From positions 4,574,501 through 4,638,500 of the forward strand of contig NZ_CP016808.1 of the NCBI RefSeq assembly GCF_002741035.1: 64,000 nucleotides of DNA, written 5' to 3'. This DNA is from Paenibacillus sp. BIHB 4019 (GTDB lineage: Bacteria; Bacillota; Bacilli; Paenibacillales; Paenibacillaceae). How positions within the stretch are numbered: the stretch's first letter is position 1; every line of letters begins with the position of its first letter. The notes below the pieces were generated by a model. The model worked only from the letters and a program-made list of their open reading frames with translations. It ran no database searches and was not told the origin of the DNA. Below, one piece after another: positions 34,566-44,025 of this stretch. The position numbers were made by a program, and so were the translations under genes.

Positions 34566-35960
34566 GCTCCCATTTAGTTCCCGATAGGAGCTGGGCGTTA
34601 TTCCCGTCGCTTTCTTGAAGACGCGAACAAAATATTTGACATCATTAAAGCCGACCAGCTCGCCAATTTCATAGACCGTTTGCCTAGAGGTGGCGAGCTG
34701 GCGCTTAGCTTCCTCTATTCTCAAATTTGTAACGAATACAGTAAAATTGACGCCATATTGCGATTTGAACAAGCTGCTCAAATAAGAGAAGGACAGCTGA
34801 AACCGCTCGGCTGCATCCAGCAGCGACAGGGAAGAGTTGCGATAGTTTTGCTCCACATATCGTTTGATGCTAAGTGCGGTATGAGAGCTGGTGCCATTGG
34901 TCGCCAGCACGCCAGCAGCCAGCTTGTCAATTAGAGGCTCAAGCTGCTGCGAACGCCAAGCGGCCAGCGATACAAGCGTATTCGTACGTTTAAGCTCGTT
35001 CAACGATTGCAGTCCTTCCAGGCAGGAGGGGCTCGTTGCATGCTTGCTGATTGAAATCCAGAGCTGCAAATACACGATCCACCGCTCCTCAAAGGTGCAG
35101 AACCGCTGCTCGTATTCCGAAAGCAGCTTTAACACGGCTTGCTTGCCTTCCTTCTGAACCGATAGGGCAAAGCTGTTCTCGTCCTGTGGCGTCAAGCCGA
35201 CCTGGCTTGCGGAAGTGGAGCACCGCAGCATATGCAGCTGTTTTTCGGCTTCCCGGTAGGCTTGCTGCAAAGACGGAGCATCCCCATTTAAAATAGCACT
35301 GAATACGCTTGCGGCATTTGCTTCAAACGGAGGCAGGCGCTTCAGCCATTCGGCAAGCTTGTCCTTTTCGTCGGAAGCCGCGCAATACACCGTATGCGAG
35401 CCAAGCGGGATGGAGATTAAGGTAATCCCTGAAGGAAGCACGTTTTGCTGCGGAAGCGGCTCGTTCGCCAGCAGCAGGCAGAGGTTTGAATAAGGCAGCT
35501 CCTCGCAGGCGGCCAGTGTCGTGTCGTCAAGAATAATTTCGCAAACGCGATTTTTCAGCTCTATATTGCGCGTACTGCTTTCCTTGTCTAGTTCAGCGGT
35601 CAGTTTCTCCATGGCGCTCGTTATTTCCGAAGGGTTGATCGGCTTCAGCAAATATTCTTTAACTCCGTAAGCTATCGCTTTTTTTGCATAACTAAAATCA
35701 TCGTATCCGGATAAAATGATGCATTTGGGCTGCTTGCCGTTTGTGGCCGCAATCCGGCCCAGCATTTCAATGCCGTCCAGCTTGGGCATGCGAATATCGG
35801 TTATGACGATATCGGCTTCATTGCAAGCCAGCCATTCCAGCGCCTCCAGGCCATCACGAAAGCTGCCAACATGCAGCAGCGGCAAATCATTCCAAGGGAT
35901 AACCTCTTCAATTCCTTTGCGAATCCATGGCTCATCTTCCACAATGATAGTCTTGTACAT
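34560..35960 (-). CDS. YesN-type response regulator with AraC output domain
   Basis: This 466-residue regulator has a receiver domain (about 1-120, with phospho-acceptor Asp in IVITDIRMPKLDG near 56 and the Lys in YLLKPI near 105), a middle region of low conservation and a C-terminal AraC double helix-turn-helix (about 365-463). It follows the sensor kinase gene by two bases, with its ribosome binding site inside the kinase gene. The pair is divergent from the importer/eut operon starting at 37.7 kb, so that operon is its probable target. Confidence 0.92.
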   Translation of the reverse strand: MYKTIIVEDEPWIRKGIEEVIPWNDLPLLHVGSFRDGLEALEWLACNEADIVITDIRMPKLDGIEMLGRIAATNGKQPKCIILSGYDDFSYAKKAIAYGVKEYLLKPINPSEITSAMEKLTAELDKESSTRNIELKNRVCEIILDDTTLAACEELPYSNLCLLLANEPLPQQNVLPSGITLISIPLGSHTVYCAASDEKDKLAEWLKRLPPFEANAASVFSAILNGDAPSLQQAYREAEKQLHMLRCSTSASQVGLTPQDENSFALSVQKEGKQAVLKLLSEYEQRFCTFEERWIVYLQLWISISKHATSPSCLEGLQSLNELKRTNTLVSLAAWRSQQLEPLIDKLAAGVLATNGTSSHTALSIKRYVEQNYRNSSLSLLDAAERFQLSFSYLSSLFKSQYGVNFTVFVTNLRIEEAKRQLATSRQTVYEIGELVGFNDVKYFVRVFKKATGITPSSYRELNGSF

Positions 35961-35962
35961 GA

Positions 35963-37402
35963 TTATCCCTCCGGTTGATAAGGCAATGTAATGATGACTA
36001 GCAATCCTTCCTCCATAGCGCGGTAAGTGAGGCCGTATTGCTCGCCAAAGGCAAGCTTGATGCGGTTATTGACGTTGTAGATGCCGATTCCGTATTCATA
36101 AGCGCGATTATGCCCGGCCGTTTCCTGCGAATCCTGCTCCAAGCTAAGCGACATGTCCAAGTTGCCAAGCTTATCGTTCATTTGCTGGACTTCTTCCTCG
36201 GTCATGCCTTCGCCGGAGTCGCGGACGGTGAGAATAACCCGGCTTCGTTCGCAGTACCCGGTAATATCAATAAAGCCTTCCTTGTCCATATTTCGAAAGC
36301 CGTGCACAATGCTGTTTTCAACAATAGGCTGCAGGACGAATTTGATCGTGCGGCTGCTTCGGACGTTGGGATCGATATCGATTTTCGTTTGTATCGCTTG
36401 GTCAAAGCGAATTAATTGAACCTTTAAATAATGCTCGATATGATGAAGCTCATCATCAATAGTCACCAGCTTCTCTTCATTGACAATATTGTAACGGAAC
36501 ATCTGGGACAAGGAGCGGGCAAGTTCTGAAATGAGCGGCACACGGTGGATCAGGGCAATCGAATTAATCGTTTCCAGTGCATTATGGAGAAAATGCGGAT
36601 TAATTTGTGCTTGCAGCGCCAGCAGCTTCGCTTTATCGGATTTTATTTTCATCTCATATTCCCGATTTACGCTTTCCTTCAACCGAACAACGATGTCCTC
36701 GAAGTAGCCCTCCAATTCCTCAACCTCGTCTTGGCGCCGGCTTGGGCGCATCATATCGATTTTTCCGGCGGCGTATTGCCGCATTTTTCGATTTAACAAA
36801 ATAATCGGTCCCGAATAGTAGATCGATAGAAGGATAATGAGCACGACGCACATAATTCCGCTCGAAAGCATCAGAATACCCATTAAATGATGAATGTACG
36901 ACAGCTTTTCCATAATGGATGATTCCGGCGTGTACACAATAATGTACCAGTCCGCAAAAGCATTATACGAATAGAAGACGACCCGTTTGACATGCAGATA
37001 ATCGACGGTAAATGAGCCTTTTCCCTCCTTGGATGCGAAGATTTGCTCATGCAGATGCTTGGAAGCGAGATGCTTATTCGTAGAAAATAACGTCTGCCCG
37101 CTGTGGTTGCTAATAATGACGTCGCTGTCTTTTCCCATGGCGGTATTGGCAAGGCCATAAAAAATAAATTGCTGGACCTGATCGTTTCCTTTATCCTCCA
37201 GCTGCAGCGCATTGAGATTAAGAAAGATCAGACTGTTGCTTGCTTCAGCTAAAATATTGAGATTGCTCTCCACAACATTATCGTAAAGCTTGCTGCTCAG
37301 CGCCTGAAAAGCGAGCCATTGAACGGCAATAATCGGAATCATAATGACGATGGTATGAACAAGCATCATTTTATATTTTACGCTCAAAGGCACTCTCGCC
37401 AC
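35963..37402 (-). CDS. YesM-type sensor histidine kinase
   Basis: This 479-residue membrane kinase has TM1 (about 12-32), an extracellular sensor of about 145 residues, TM2 (about 180-202), a HAMP linker and a His_kinase domain with the phospho-acceptor His in QINPHFLHNALETINS (about 270), followed by an ATPase with DSGEGMTEEEV. The start is GTG, with AAAGGAGGG close upstream. YesM/YesN pairs typically sense a ligand or a loaded binding protein outside the cell and switch on uptake and catabolic genes next door. Confidence 0.92.
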   Translation of the reverse strand: MARVPLSVKYKMMLVHTIVIMIPIIAVQWLAFQALSSKLYDNVVESNLNILAEASNSLIFLNLNALQLEDKGNDQVQQFIFYGLANTAMGKDSDVIISNHSGQTLFSTNKHLASKHLHEQIFASKEGKGSFTVDYLHVKRVVFYSYNAFADWYIIVYTPESSIMEKLSYIHHLMGILMLSSGIMCVVLIILLSIYYSGPIILLNRKMRQYAAGKIDMMRPSRRQDEVEELEGYFEDIVVRLKESVNREYEMKIKSDKAKLLALQAQINPHFLHNALETINSIALIHRVPLISELARSLSQMFRYNIVNEEKLVTIDDELHHIEHYLKVQLIRFDQAIQTKIDIDPNVRSSRTIKFVLQPIVENSIVHGFRNMDKEGFIDITGYCERSRVILTVRDSGEGMTEEEVQQMNDKLGNLDMSLSLEQDSQETAGHNRAYEYGIGIYNVNNRIKLAFGEQYGLTYRAMEEGLLVIITLPYQPEG

Positions 37403-37606
37403 CGGGACCCTCCTTTAATTTCTGACCATGGTGTAGACGATAGATTTTTATAATGCTTGTTAATTAATATATCATGAATAGTAAAGAGCTTGACAAGTGT
37501 TATTTAAAAAATAACGGCTTGAATGTGTAGGAAATATTAACCTAATACCGTGAAAAAGTACACCTTTCCGCAAATTGTTAGAGTTTTTTTGTTTTGTAAG
37601 CGATCT

Positions 37607-37612
37607 TATAAT
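37607..37612 (+). promoter_or_regulatory. candidate -10 of the importer/eut operon
   Basis: A perfect TATAAT lies 94 bases before the first gene. The -35 position (37584-37589) is a T tract rather than TTGACA, as expected if the YesN-type regulator must activate it. Confidence 0.45.
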
Positions 37613-37706
37613 GAATTCAAGCGGCTAGGGCAAATGCAACTGGCTCTAAGCCCTAAATTAGGCGAATGACAAAATCATGTTAGAAAAGTTAACGGGAGGG
37701 TTAAAA

Positions 37707-38579
37707 ATGCAAAGATCTGGTAAAGTGAAACTTCCTGCAGGAAAAAAGGTCGCCGTCAACATCGGTGTCGATTTTGATGCCGCATCCGTATGGATGGGGA
37801 CATTCGACCGCTTCTCGCCGGCCTATCTGTCACGCGGCGAATTTTGCGCAGAGGTAGGCGCACCGCGCTTGCTTCATTTGTTCCGCAAATACGGCATCAC
37901 GACAACCTGGTGCATTCCGGGCCACACGATCGACACGCATATGGAGATATGTCGCGAAATCGTTGCTGCCGGACACGAAATTTGCCATCACGGTTATGCG
38001 CATGAAAATCCAACCCATATGAGCTATGAAGAAGAGGAAGAAATTTTGCTCCGCGGATTTGCAGCGCTGGATAGGCTAGGGGTCAAGCCGCGCGGCTACC
38101 GCTCTCCAGCTTGGGATTACAGCCCCAACACCTTGAAGCTGCTGGAGAAGCATGGATTCAGCTATGACAGCAGTCTGATGGGCAATGATTTGCATCCATA
38201 CCGCCCAAGGGAAGTCGTAGAAATTAATATGGACAAGGCCAATGTATTTGGCCCGCCTAGCCGAATCGTGGAAATTCCGGTTTCATGGTATTTGGACGAT
38301 TTTCCAACCCAAGAATTTGTCATTGGCGGAGCGGAAGGCATGCGTTCTACGCATGAGGTATTCGAGCGATGGAGAGATATTTTTGACTATGCTTGTGATA
38401 ATGAAGAGGGCGCATGTTACGTCCTGACGACACATCCGCAGACGATTGGCCGGGCGCATACCATTCAAATGCTGGAGAAGCTGATTCAGCATATGGAATC
38501 GCGTGGAGCATGGTTTGCGACGCTAGGTGAAATATACGATGCCTATACTGATAACGAGACAGATGCAAGCAACGCATAA
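37707..38579 (+). CDS. polysaccharide-deacetylase-family hydrolase (PuuE/PgdA-like)
   Basis: This 290-residue protein without a signal peptide likely acts in the cytosol. NodB-fold motifs are visible: GVDFDAAS (motif 1 Asp pair, about 18), HHGYAHENP (metal histidines, about 94), RSPAWDYSPN (about 133) and a C-terminal LTTHPQTIGR (about 246). This pattern fits the cytosolic subgroup (allantoinase PuuE, Helicobacter PgdA-like) that cleaves amide or imide bonds more than secreted chitin deacetylases. I chose the ATG at 37707 because GGGAGG lies seven bases before it. It is the first gene of the operon; in this context it may open an N-acyl or related bond of the imported compound (inference). 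Confidence 0.82.
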   Translation: MQRSGKVKLPAGKKVAVNIGVDFDAASVWMGTFDRFSPAYLSRGEFCAEVGAPRLLHLFRKYGITTTWCIPGHTIDTHMEICREIVAAGHEICHHGYAHENPTHMSYEEEEEILLRGFAALDRLGVKPRGYRSPAWDYSPNTLKLLEKHGFSYDSSLMGNDLHPYRPREVVEINMDKANVFGPPSRIVEIPVSWYLDDFPTQEFVIGGAEGMRSTHEVFERWRDIFDYACDNEEGACYVLTTHPQTIGRAHTIQMLEKLIQHMESRGAWFATLGEIYDAYTDNETDASNA

Positions 38580-38613
38580 GAGGGAGCCTACACAAATTAA
38601 TTAGGAGGCAACT

Positions 38614-39498
38614 ATGACAAACATTCGTATTTCTGCTGTCCAGTTCCGCGCCGAGCGTGTATCCGGCTTTGAAGACTTTGAGCGCCAGGTTCGAGGGCTG
38701 ATGGAGGATGTGCCGCTGGATTCGGATTATGTGCTGTTTCCCGAGCTGTTCACGGTGGGCTTGCTGACCTCATTTCCCGATTGGGAGACAGCGGGACCGT
38801 CAGCGATGATGAGGCTGGACCAGTTCACCGTGCCTTTCAAGAAGCTGTTCGCAGACCTTGCTGAGCAGCGGGGGCAAATAATTGTCGCGGGTTCACATTT
38901 GGAGAAGCGGGGCGAGGATTATTTTAATGTAAGCACGATCTTTCAGCCGAATGGCGACATAGCAGAGCATAAAAAATCGCATATTTTTCCCGCAGAGGGC
39001 AATTGGAAGACGAGGGAAGGCGAGGAGCTGAACGTCTTTGACATTGGTCCGGCCCGCATTGGCGTTGCGATTTGCTATGAGGCGGAAATTCCCGAGGTTG
39101 CCCATATTTTGAGCAGGCAGGGAGCGGATATCGTATTTTGTCCATCCTATACGTACACGGAGTTCGGTTTTTGGCGGGTACGCCATTGCGCGCAGTCCCG
39201 CAGCATTGAAAATCAGATTTATGTCGTGCATTGCCCGACGATTTGTGAAATCGGCAAGCCGATTGACAGCGGTTATGGCCGCTCCGCAATATTGACGCCA
39301 TGCGACACGCCGTGGACGGCAAACGGCATAGCTGTTGAAGCGGAAACAAATGTGCAGACCGTCATAACTGGAACCGTCAATCTGGATAGGCTTTATGAAA
39401 ATCGCAAGACTGGCGCGGCGACGACTTACAATGACCGCATTCGGAAAAGCGGGATGTACGCAAATCATGCTCCATATGCACAGGAACGTTCCAACTAA
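38614..39498 (+). CDS. carbon-nitrogen hydrolase (nitrilase/omega-amidase superfamily)
   Basis: This 294-residue cytosolic amidase has the superfamily's Glu-Lys-Cys triad: Glu in FPELFTVG (about 44), Lys in HKKSHIFPAEG (about 119) and Cys in GVAICYEAEIPE (about 154). The length is normal. It follows the deacetylase-like gene by 34 bases with an AGGAGG site. Together they suggest that the imported substrate carries an amide (inference). Confidence 0.9.
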   Translation: MTNIRISAVQFRAERVSGFEDFERQVRGLMEDVPLDSDYVLFPELFTVGLLTSFPDWETAGPSAMMRLDQFTVPFKKLFADLAEQRGQIIVAGSHLEKRGEDYFNVSTIFQPNGDIAEHKKSHIFPAEGNWKTREGEELNVFDIGPARIGVAICYEAEIPEVAHILSRQGADIVFCPSYTYTEFGFWRVRHCAQSRSIENQIYVVHCPTICEIGKPIDSGYGRSAILTPCDTPWTANGIAVEAETNVQTVITGTVNLDRLYENRKTGAATTYNDRIRKSGMYANHAPYAQERSN

Positions 39499-39525
39499 CT
39501 CATGAGAAAAGGGAGAGGATTTTAT

Positions 39526-40566
39526 ATGAAACGTTTATCCGCGCACATGATAGCAGGCATCGCCCTTCTAGTCCTTGTTTTTGCAGCCTCTGCTTGCAGC
39601 GGAAACAGCTCCAGTCCAGGAGCTGCATCTGACGAGCCGTCTGGCTCGCCAGATGCAGCAGGTGGAGCAGGGAAAATTGCTTATTTTTCCGCCGGAGCTT
39701 CAAATGCGTATCTTCAAAAAGGGCTGGAGGCAGCAGAATCCAAAGCGAAGGAGCTCGGATTCGAAATCGATACATTCGACGGCCGCTTTGACCCGTTGAC
39801 GCAGCTCAATCAAATTCAAAATGCGGTGACAACCGGGAAATATAAAGGGTTCGTCGTTGAACCGGTCGATGGCAACCAGCTCTGCAAGGTGTTGTCCAAG
39901 GATGTCCCTGCCAAAGGCGTAGCGGTAGCGATCATTAATGCTACGCTGTGCGGATCGCCAGATTGGCAGGAAGGCACGCTGACTTATGTGGGCGGACAGG
40001 AAGTGAACGTATATAAAGAAATCGTGAATAAAATATTCAGCGACAAGCCGGAAGGCGGCACAATTGCCGTCATTGGCGGCCCGGCAACGGGCGGGCCGTA
40101 TCTGAGCATGAAGGCTGCCTTTGACAGCGAGCTGCCGAATCACCCGGAGTGGAAGCTGATTGGCATGCACGCCACGACTTACACGGCGAACGAGGCGTTC
40201 CAAGTGGCGCAAAATATTTTGCAGGCCAATAAAAACCTCGATGTTATTTTCTCGAATTATTCGGGCATGACTGTCGGCGTCGTAAAAGCGATTGATGCGG
40301 CCAAACGCGATGATGTAGCCGTATACGATTTTGGCGGCGATAAATGGGCTTTTGATTCAGTAAGCTCCGGCAAAATCAAATCGACGGTTGTCATGCTTCC
40401 GGTGGAAGAGGTTCAGCATGCGATTCAGGCGCTCTACGATTCGTTCAACGGCAAAGACGTAGAGAAATATATCGATCTGACCAAAGATCCGATTCTCCCG
40501 GGCACACCGTTTGTCTATAAGGACAACATGGCTGATTTTACAGCTAAAGGGCTGCCAGAATATTAA
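39526..40566 (+). CDS. RbsB-like ABC transporter substrate-binding lipoprotein
   Basis: This 346-residue lipoprotein has its signal ending at the lipobox in AASAC (about 22), then a periplasmic-binding-protein type I domain (about 45-340). The domain shows YLQKGLEAAESKAKELGFEI and VDGNQLCKVL, typical of the ribose/autoinducer cluster. I chose the ATG at 39526, seven bases after GGGAGAGG. It probably delivers a small polar molecule to the next two gene products. Members of this family bind sugars most often but also other compounds; the eut genes in the operon argue for an ethanolamine derivative (inference). Confidence 0.88.
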   Translation: MKRLSAHMIAGIALLVLVFAASACSGNSSSPGAASDEPSGSPDAAGGAGKIAYFSAGASNAYLQKGLEAAESKAKELGFEIDTFDGRFDPLTQLNQIQNAVTTGKYKGFVVEPVDGNQLCKVLSKDVPAKGVAVAIINATLCGSPDWQEGTLTYVGGQEVNVYKEIVNKIFSDKPEGGTIAVIGGPATGGPYLSMKAAFDSELPNHPEWKLIGMHATTYTANEAFQVAQNILQANKNLDVIFSNYSGMTVGVVKAIDAAKRDDVAVYDFGGDKWAFDSVSSGKIKSTVVMLPVEEVQHAIQALYDSFNGKDVEKYIDLTKDPILPGTPFVYKDNMADFTAKGLPEY

Positions 40567-40584
40567 GCGGAGGAGGGGTTGTCC

Positions 40585-42123
40585 ATGAGTGGAGGAGCTG
40601 TGGCTGAAGCGGTGCCGATAAAGAAGGATATGGCGATTGAAATATCGGAGCTTATTAAGACCTATGGAGGCTTTCGCGCTTTGAACGGGGTGAATATCGA
40701 CATTCAGCGCGGAGAGATTCATTCGCTGGTTGGACAAAATGGGGCGGGAAAATCGACGCTGCTTGGCATTTTGTCCGGCCGGACAGCTCCGAGCGAAGGG
40801 AATGTCCGCATATTTGGCAGCGAGCTGCATTACGGCGACCCAAGGTCCTCGCGCAAGCTTGGTGTTGCGACGATTTACCAGGAGCTGACGATCGCACCCA
40901 ATTTGAGCGCGCTGGAAAATGTTTTTCTAGGGCAGCTGTTGTCGGCAAAAGGCTTTATTTCCCGGGGGCGGATGACAAAGCGCTATATGGAGCTTTGCGC
41001 AATGATGGGGGTGAACATACCGCCATTCCAGCGAGCTGGCAATATGTCGATTGCCGATCAGCAAATGCTGGAAATTATGCGGGGCTTGCAGCTGAACGCG
41101 GGCATCCTGATCTTGGATGAACCGACGGCTTCGCTCGCTCCCCCTGAGCGCAAATCGTTGCTAAAAACGATCAAGACGCTGCAAGCAGGCGGCATAACGA
41201 TCATTTATGTTAGCCATCATCTTGATGAAGTGCTTGAGCTTAGCGATAGCGTGACGATTTTGCGCAATGGGGAAAAGATTGTGACCCAGCCGCGTGCCTA
41301 CTGGACGAAGGACAAGCTGGTGTCTTCAATGCTAGGCGCAGAGGTAGCGGAGGAAATTGTTAGAGTTACGCAGGAAACCCAGCATGAGGTTAGCCATCCT
41401 GGCCCGGAGCTGCTCCGGGCAACCGGGGTAAGTGTGCCGGGCGCAATTGAGGATATTGCCATTACGCTCCATGCCGGTGAAATCGTCGGTATTGGCGGGC
41501 TTGTAGGCTCAGGGAGGACGACGCTCGTGCGGGCGCTGGCTGGTCTTGAACCCAAATCGACCGGTAGTCTATGGATCGAAGGGAAGCAGGTCAAATGGCC
41601 GCGCGAGCCCAGCTATCCAATGAGCCTTGGCATTGCTTTGGCGCCGGAGGATCGCAAGCATCAAGGGCTGGTGCTCGGAATGTCCTGCGAGGACAATATC
41701 AACATGGTTAACTATGGGCAGGTCAAGAAGCTGGGCTTCTACCGCAAGGCGAAGGCGGGCCATATCGCTGACGGGCTTAGCAAAAGATTCGGCCTAACGC
41801 GCCCGATTCATACGCTTTGCCGCAATCTCTCAGGCGGCAATCAGCAGAAGGTGCTGCTGGCGAAAGTATGCAATTTGCGCCCGAAGGTGCTCATTGTCGA
41901 TGAGCCTACCCGTGGCATTGATATTGGTGTCAAAGTCGAGGTTTTGAAAATATTACGGCAGCTTGCTAACGAAGGCATGGCTATCGTCATTATTTCCTCG
42001 GAGCTGGAGGAGGTCATTGCGGTAAGCAACCGCGTGCTGGTGCTGTCTAAAGGCAGGCTCGTGAAGGAGCTGAGCCAACGCTCGGAAATTAGCGTCGATC
42101 ATATTTTGCAAGCTACATTTTAG
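40585..42123 (+). CDS. RbsA-like ABC transporter ATPase with two nucleotide-binding domains
   Basis: This 512-residue double ATPase powers the importer. Domain 1 has Walker A GQNGAGKST (about 51) and Walker B LILDEPTASL. Domain 2 has the degenerate Walker A GLVGSGRTT usual for this family, LSGGNQQKV (about 414) and LIVDEPTRGID. I chose the ATG at 40585, eight bases after AGGAGG, rather than the TTG two codons upstream. It follows the binding protein by 18 bases. Confidence 0.93.
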   Translation: MSGGAVAEAVPIKKDMAIEISELIKTYGGFRALNGVNIDIQRGEIHSLVGQNGAGKSTLLGILSGRTAPSEGNVRIFGSELHYGDPRSSRKLGVATIYQELTIAPNLSALENVFLGQLLSAKGFISRGRMTKRYMELCAMMGVNIPPFQRAGNMSIADQQMLEIMRGLQLNAGILILDEPTASLAPPERKSLLKTIKTLQAGGITIIYVSHHLDEVLELSDSVTILRNGEKIVTQPRAYWTKDKLVSSMLGAEVAEEIVRVTQETQHEVSHPGPELLRATGVSVPGAIEDIAITLHAGEIVGIGGLVGSGRTTLVRALAGLEPKSTGSLWIEGKQVKWPREPSYPMSLGIALAPEDRKHQGLVLGMSCEDNINMVNYGQVKKLGFYRKAKAGHIADGLSKRFGLTRPIHTLCRNLSGGNQQKVLLAKVCNLRPKVLIVDEPTRGIDIGVKVEVLKILRQLANEGMAIVIISSELEEVIAVSNRVLVLSKGRLVKELSQRSEISVDHILQATF

Positions 42124-42140
42124 AAAAAGGGGGTTATCGT

Positions 42141-43130
42141 ATGGGCACGCTGGAAAATCAGCTTAATACGAATACGGAGCGACAGGGTTTGTTCAAAAAT
42201 ATGAATAGCCTCATGCTGCGCTACGGCGTAGTCGTTGCTTTTATCGTCGTTGTTGGCTTGTCTGCCATTCTCTATCCTGGTTTTTTGCGCCCTGCAAACC
42301 TGGTCAATATTTTTAGCCAGCTCGCGATTGTCGGCATCATGAGCATTGGAATGACCTTTGTGATGATTACGGGTGGACTTGATATGTCGGTGGGCGGCAT
42401 TTATGCGCTGTGCGCTACTTTAATTGCGAGCTATGCAGACAGCATGCCGCTTCCCTTTGCTTTTGCTCTTACGCTCGTGGTTGGCTTGGCGGCAGGACTT
42501 ATCAATGGTGTGCTTGTCACAAGGCTCAGGGTACCACCATTTGTAGCTACGCTAGGGACAGGCTCTGTGTTTACTGGTATTGCCCTTATTTATTCCAATG
42601 CTCAGCCTTTCTTTGTACAAAAAGAATCGTTTCAATGGATGGGCTCCGGCGAGCTTGGCGCGATACCCATCGCGGTGTTCCTGTTATTCCTCGTTTACGT
42701 CGTCGGTGCAATCGTGCTTGCTTTTACAACCTATGGCCGCTCGCTGTATGCCCTTGGTGGAAATAAGGAAGCGAGCCGTTTGTCCGGCCTGCGCGTGAAT
42801 TGGCTTATTTCCAGCACATACGGCTTAAGCGGGTTGTGCGCAGCTGTATCTGGCATTCTCATTGCTTCGCGGCTTGGCCAAGGGCAGGCGAATATTGGGG
42901 AGACCATTGCCCTGGACGTTATTGCAGCCGTCGTCATTGGCGGAACCTCATTAAGCGGAGGCGAAGGAGCGATCTGGAGAACGATCGTGGGAGGCTGTAT
43001 TTTGGCGGTGCTTTCCAACGTCTTTGATAGTTTGTCGCTAAGCCCTTACTGGCAGTCTGTATTCAAAGGCTGCATTATTATCGGCGCGGTTATGTTTGAT
43101 TATTACGCCCGCACGAAGACGCAGACTTGA
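42141..43130 (+). CDS. RbsC-like ABC transporter permease
   Basis: This 329-residue integral membrane protein has about nine to ten helices and the family blocks SIGMTFVMITGGLDMSVG, NGVLVTRLRVPPFVATLGT and a late GGEGAIWRTIVGG loop. It forms the channel of the importer with the ATPase just upstream (17-base gap). AAAGGGGG precedes the ATG. Confidence 0.93.
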   Translation: MGTLENQLNTNTERQGLFKNMNSLMLRYGVVVAFIVVVGLSAILYPGFLRPANLVNIFSQLAIVGIMSIGMTFVMITGGLDMSVGGIYALCATLIASYADSMPLPFAFALTLVVGLAAGLINGVLVTRLRVPPFVATLGTGSVFTGIALIYSNAQPFFVQKESFQWMGSGELGAIPIAVFLLFLVYVVGAIVLAFTTYGRSLYALGGNKEASRLSGLRVNWLISSTYGLSGLCAAVSGILIASRLGQGQANIGETIALDVIAAVVIGGTSLSGGEGAIWRTIVGGCILAVLSNVFDSLSLSPYWQSVFKGCIIIGAVMFDYYARTKTQT

Positions 43131-43179
43131 GCAGGCATTTCATAGCTTGAATCGAATAGTCCGGAAGGGAGGCGTTTAA

Positions 43180-43959
43180 ATGCGCCTAAAAGGAAAAACG
43201 GCCGTCATCACGGGCGGAGGAACGGGAATTGGTAGAACGACCAGCTTGCTGTTTGCAGGAGAGGGGGCAAGCGTCGTTGTAACGGATATTGACGAGGACA
43301 GCGGTCTGAAGGCTGTCAAGGAAATCATAGAATTGGGCGGACAAGCTTTATTCGTTAAGCATGATGTGCGCAGCGAGACAGAGTGGGAAGAGGTAGCTGC
43401 TCAGACGGCGAACATTTACGGCAAAGCGGATATTTTATTCAACAACGCGGGGCTGTTTTTGATTAAGCCGCTGCTGGAGACGACGCTAGCGGATTGGGAG
43501 CGCCTCATGTCCGTTAATGTAACGGGGGTTTTTCTTGGAATGAAGCATCTCATTCCCCTGATGCTGGCCGGGGGCAAAGGCGGCTCGATTATTAATGCAT
43601 CATCCAATGCAGGGTTGTTTGGAGCGTCTGGACTGACGCTGTATGGAGCTACTAAAGGGGCTGTGCGCATTATGACGAAGGATGCGGCGCTTGAGTTTGC
43701 TTCGATGAATATTCGCATCAACTCCATTCACCCGGGCTATATTCATACGCAAATGATTGATTACGCTGCGGAGCTTGCAGGCAAGAAGGTGGAGGATCAA
43801 GGCGCGCTTGTTCCCCTAGGCAAAGTAGGCAGTACGCTCGACGTAGCGCGGCTAGCTCTATTCCTTGCCTCCGACGAATCTTCTTATGCGACAGGAGCAG
43901 AATTTGTACTGGATGGCGGCGTATCTGCCGGACCTCCAGATGTGTGGAAGCAAAAGTAG
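43180..43959 (+). CDS. short-chain dehydrogenase/reductase of the importer/eut operon
   Basis: This 259-residue classical SDR has TGGGTGIGRT (about 11), an NAD-favouring Asp in VTDIDED, NNAG (about 89), Ser in INASSNAG and YGATK (about 153). In this operon it might oxidise an alcohol of the substrate or reduce the acetaldehyde from EutBC, but no residue decides this. It ends inside a tandem repeat that separates it from the malic enzyme gene. Confidence 0.9.
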   Translation: MRLKGKTAVITGGGTGIGRTTSLLFAGEGASVVVTDIDEDSGLKAVKEIIELGGQALFVKHDVRSETEWEEVAAQTANIYGKADILFNNAGLFLIKPLLETTLADWERLMSVNVTGVFLGMKHLIPLMLAGGKGGSIINASSNAGLFGASGLTLYGATKGAVRIMTKDAALEFASMNIRINSIHPGYIHTQMIDYAAELAGKKVEDQGALVPLGKVGSTLDVARLALFLASDESSYATGAEFVLDGGVSAGPPDVWKQK

Positions 43960-44000
43960 AACCGAAAGTAGAACCGAAAGTAGAACCGAAAGTAGAACCG
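43953..44000. repeat. four tandem copies of a 12-base unit across a stop codon
   Basis: AAAGTAGAACCG is repeated four times without change. The TAG stop of the SDR gene is in the first copy and every later copy also holds TAG in that frame, so copy number does not alter the protein. Confidence 0.9.
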
Positions 44001-44025
44001 AAAGCCAAAATGGCGGAGGAAGCAC

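Noticed and set aside
37490..37518. TTGACA near 37490 as the promoter of the importer/eut operon
   Set aside because: No -10-like sequence lies 16-18 bases downstream; the TATAAT at 37607 is a better candidate.
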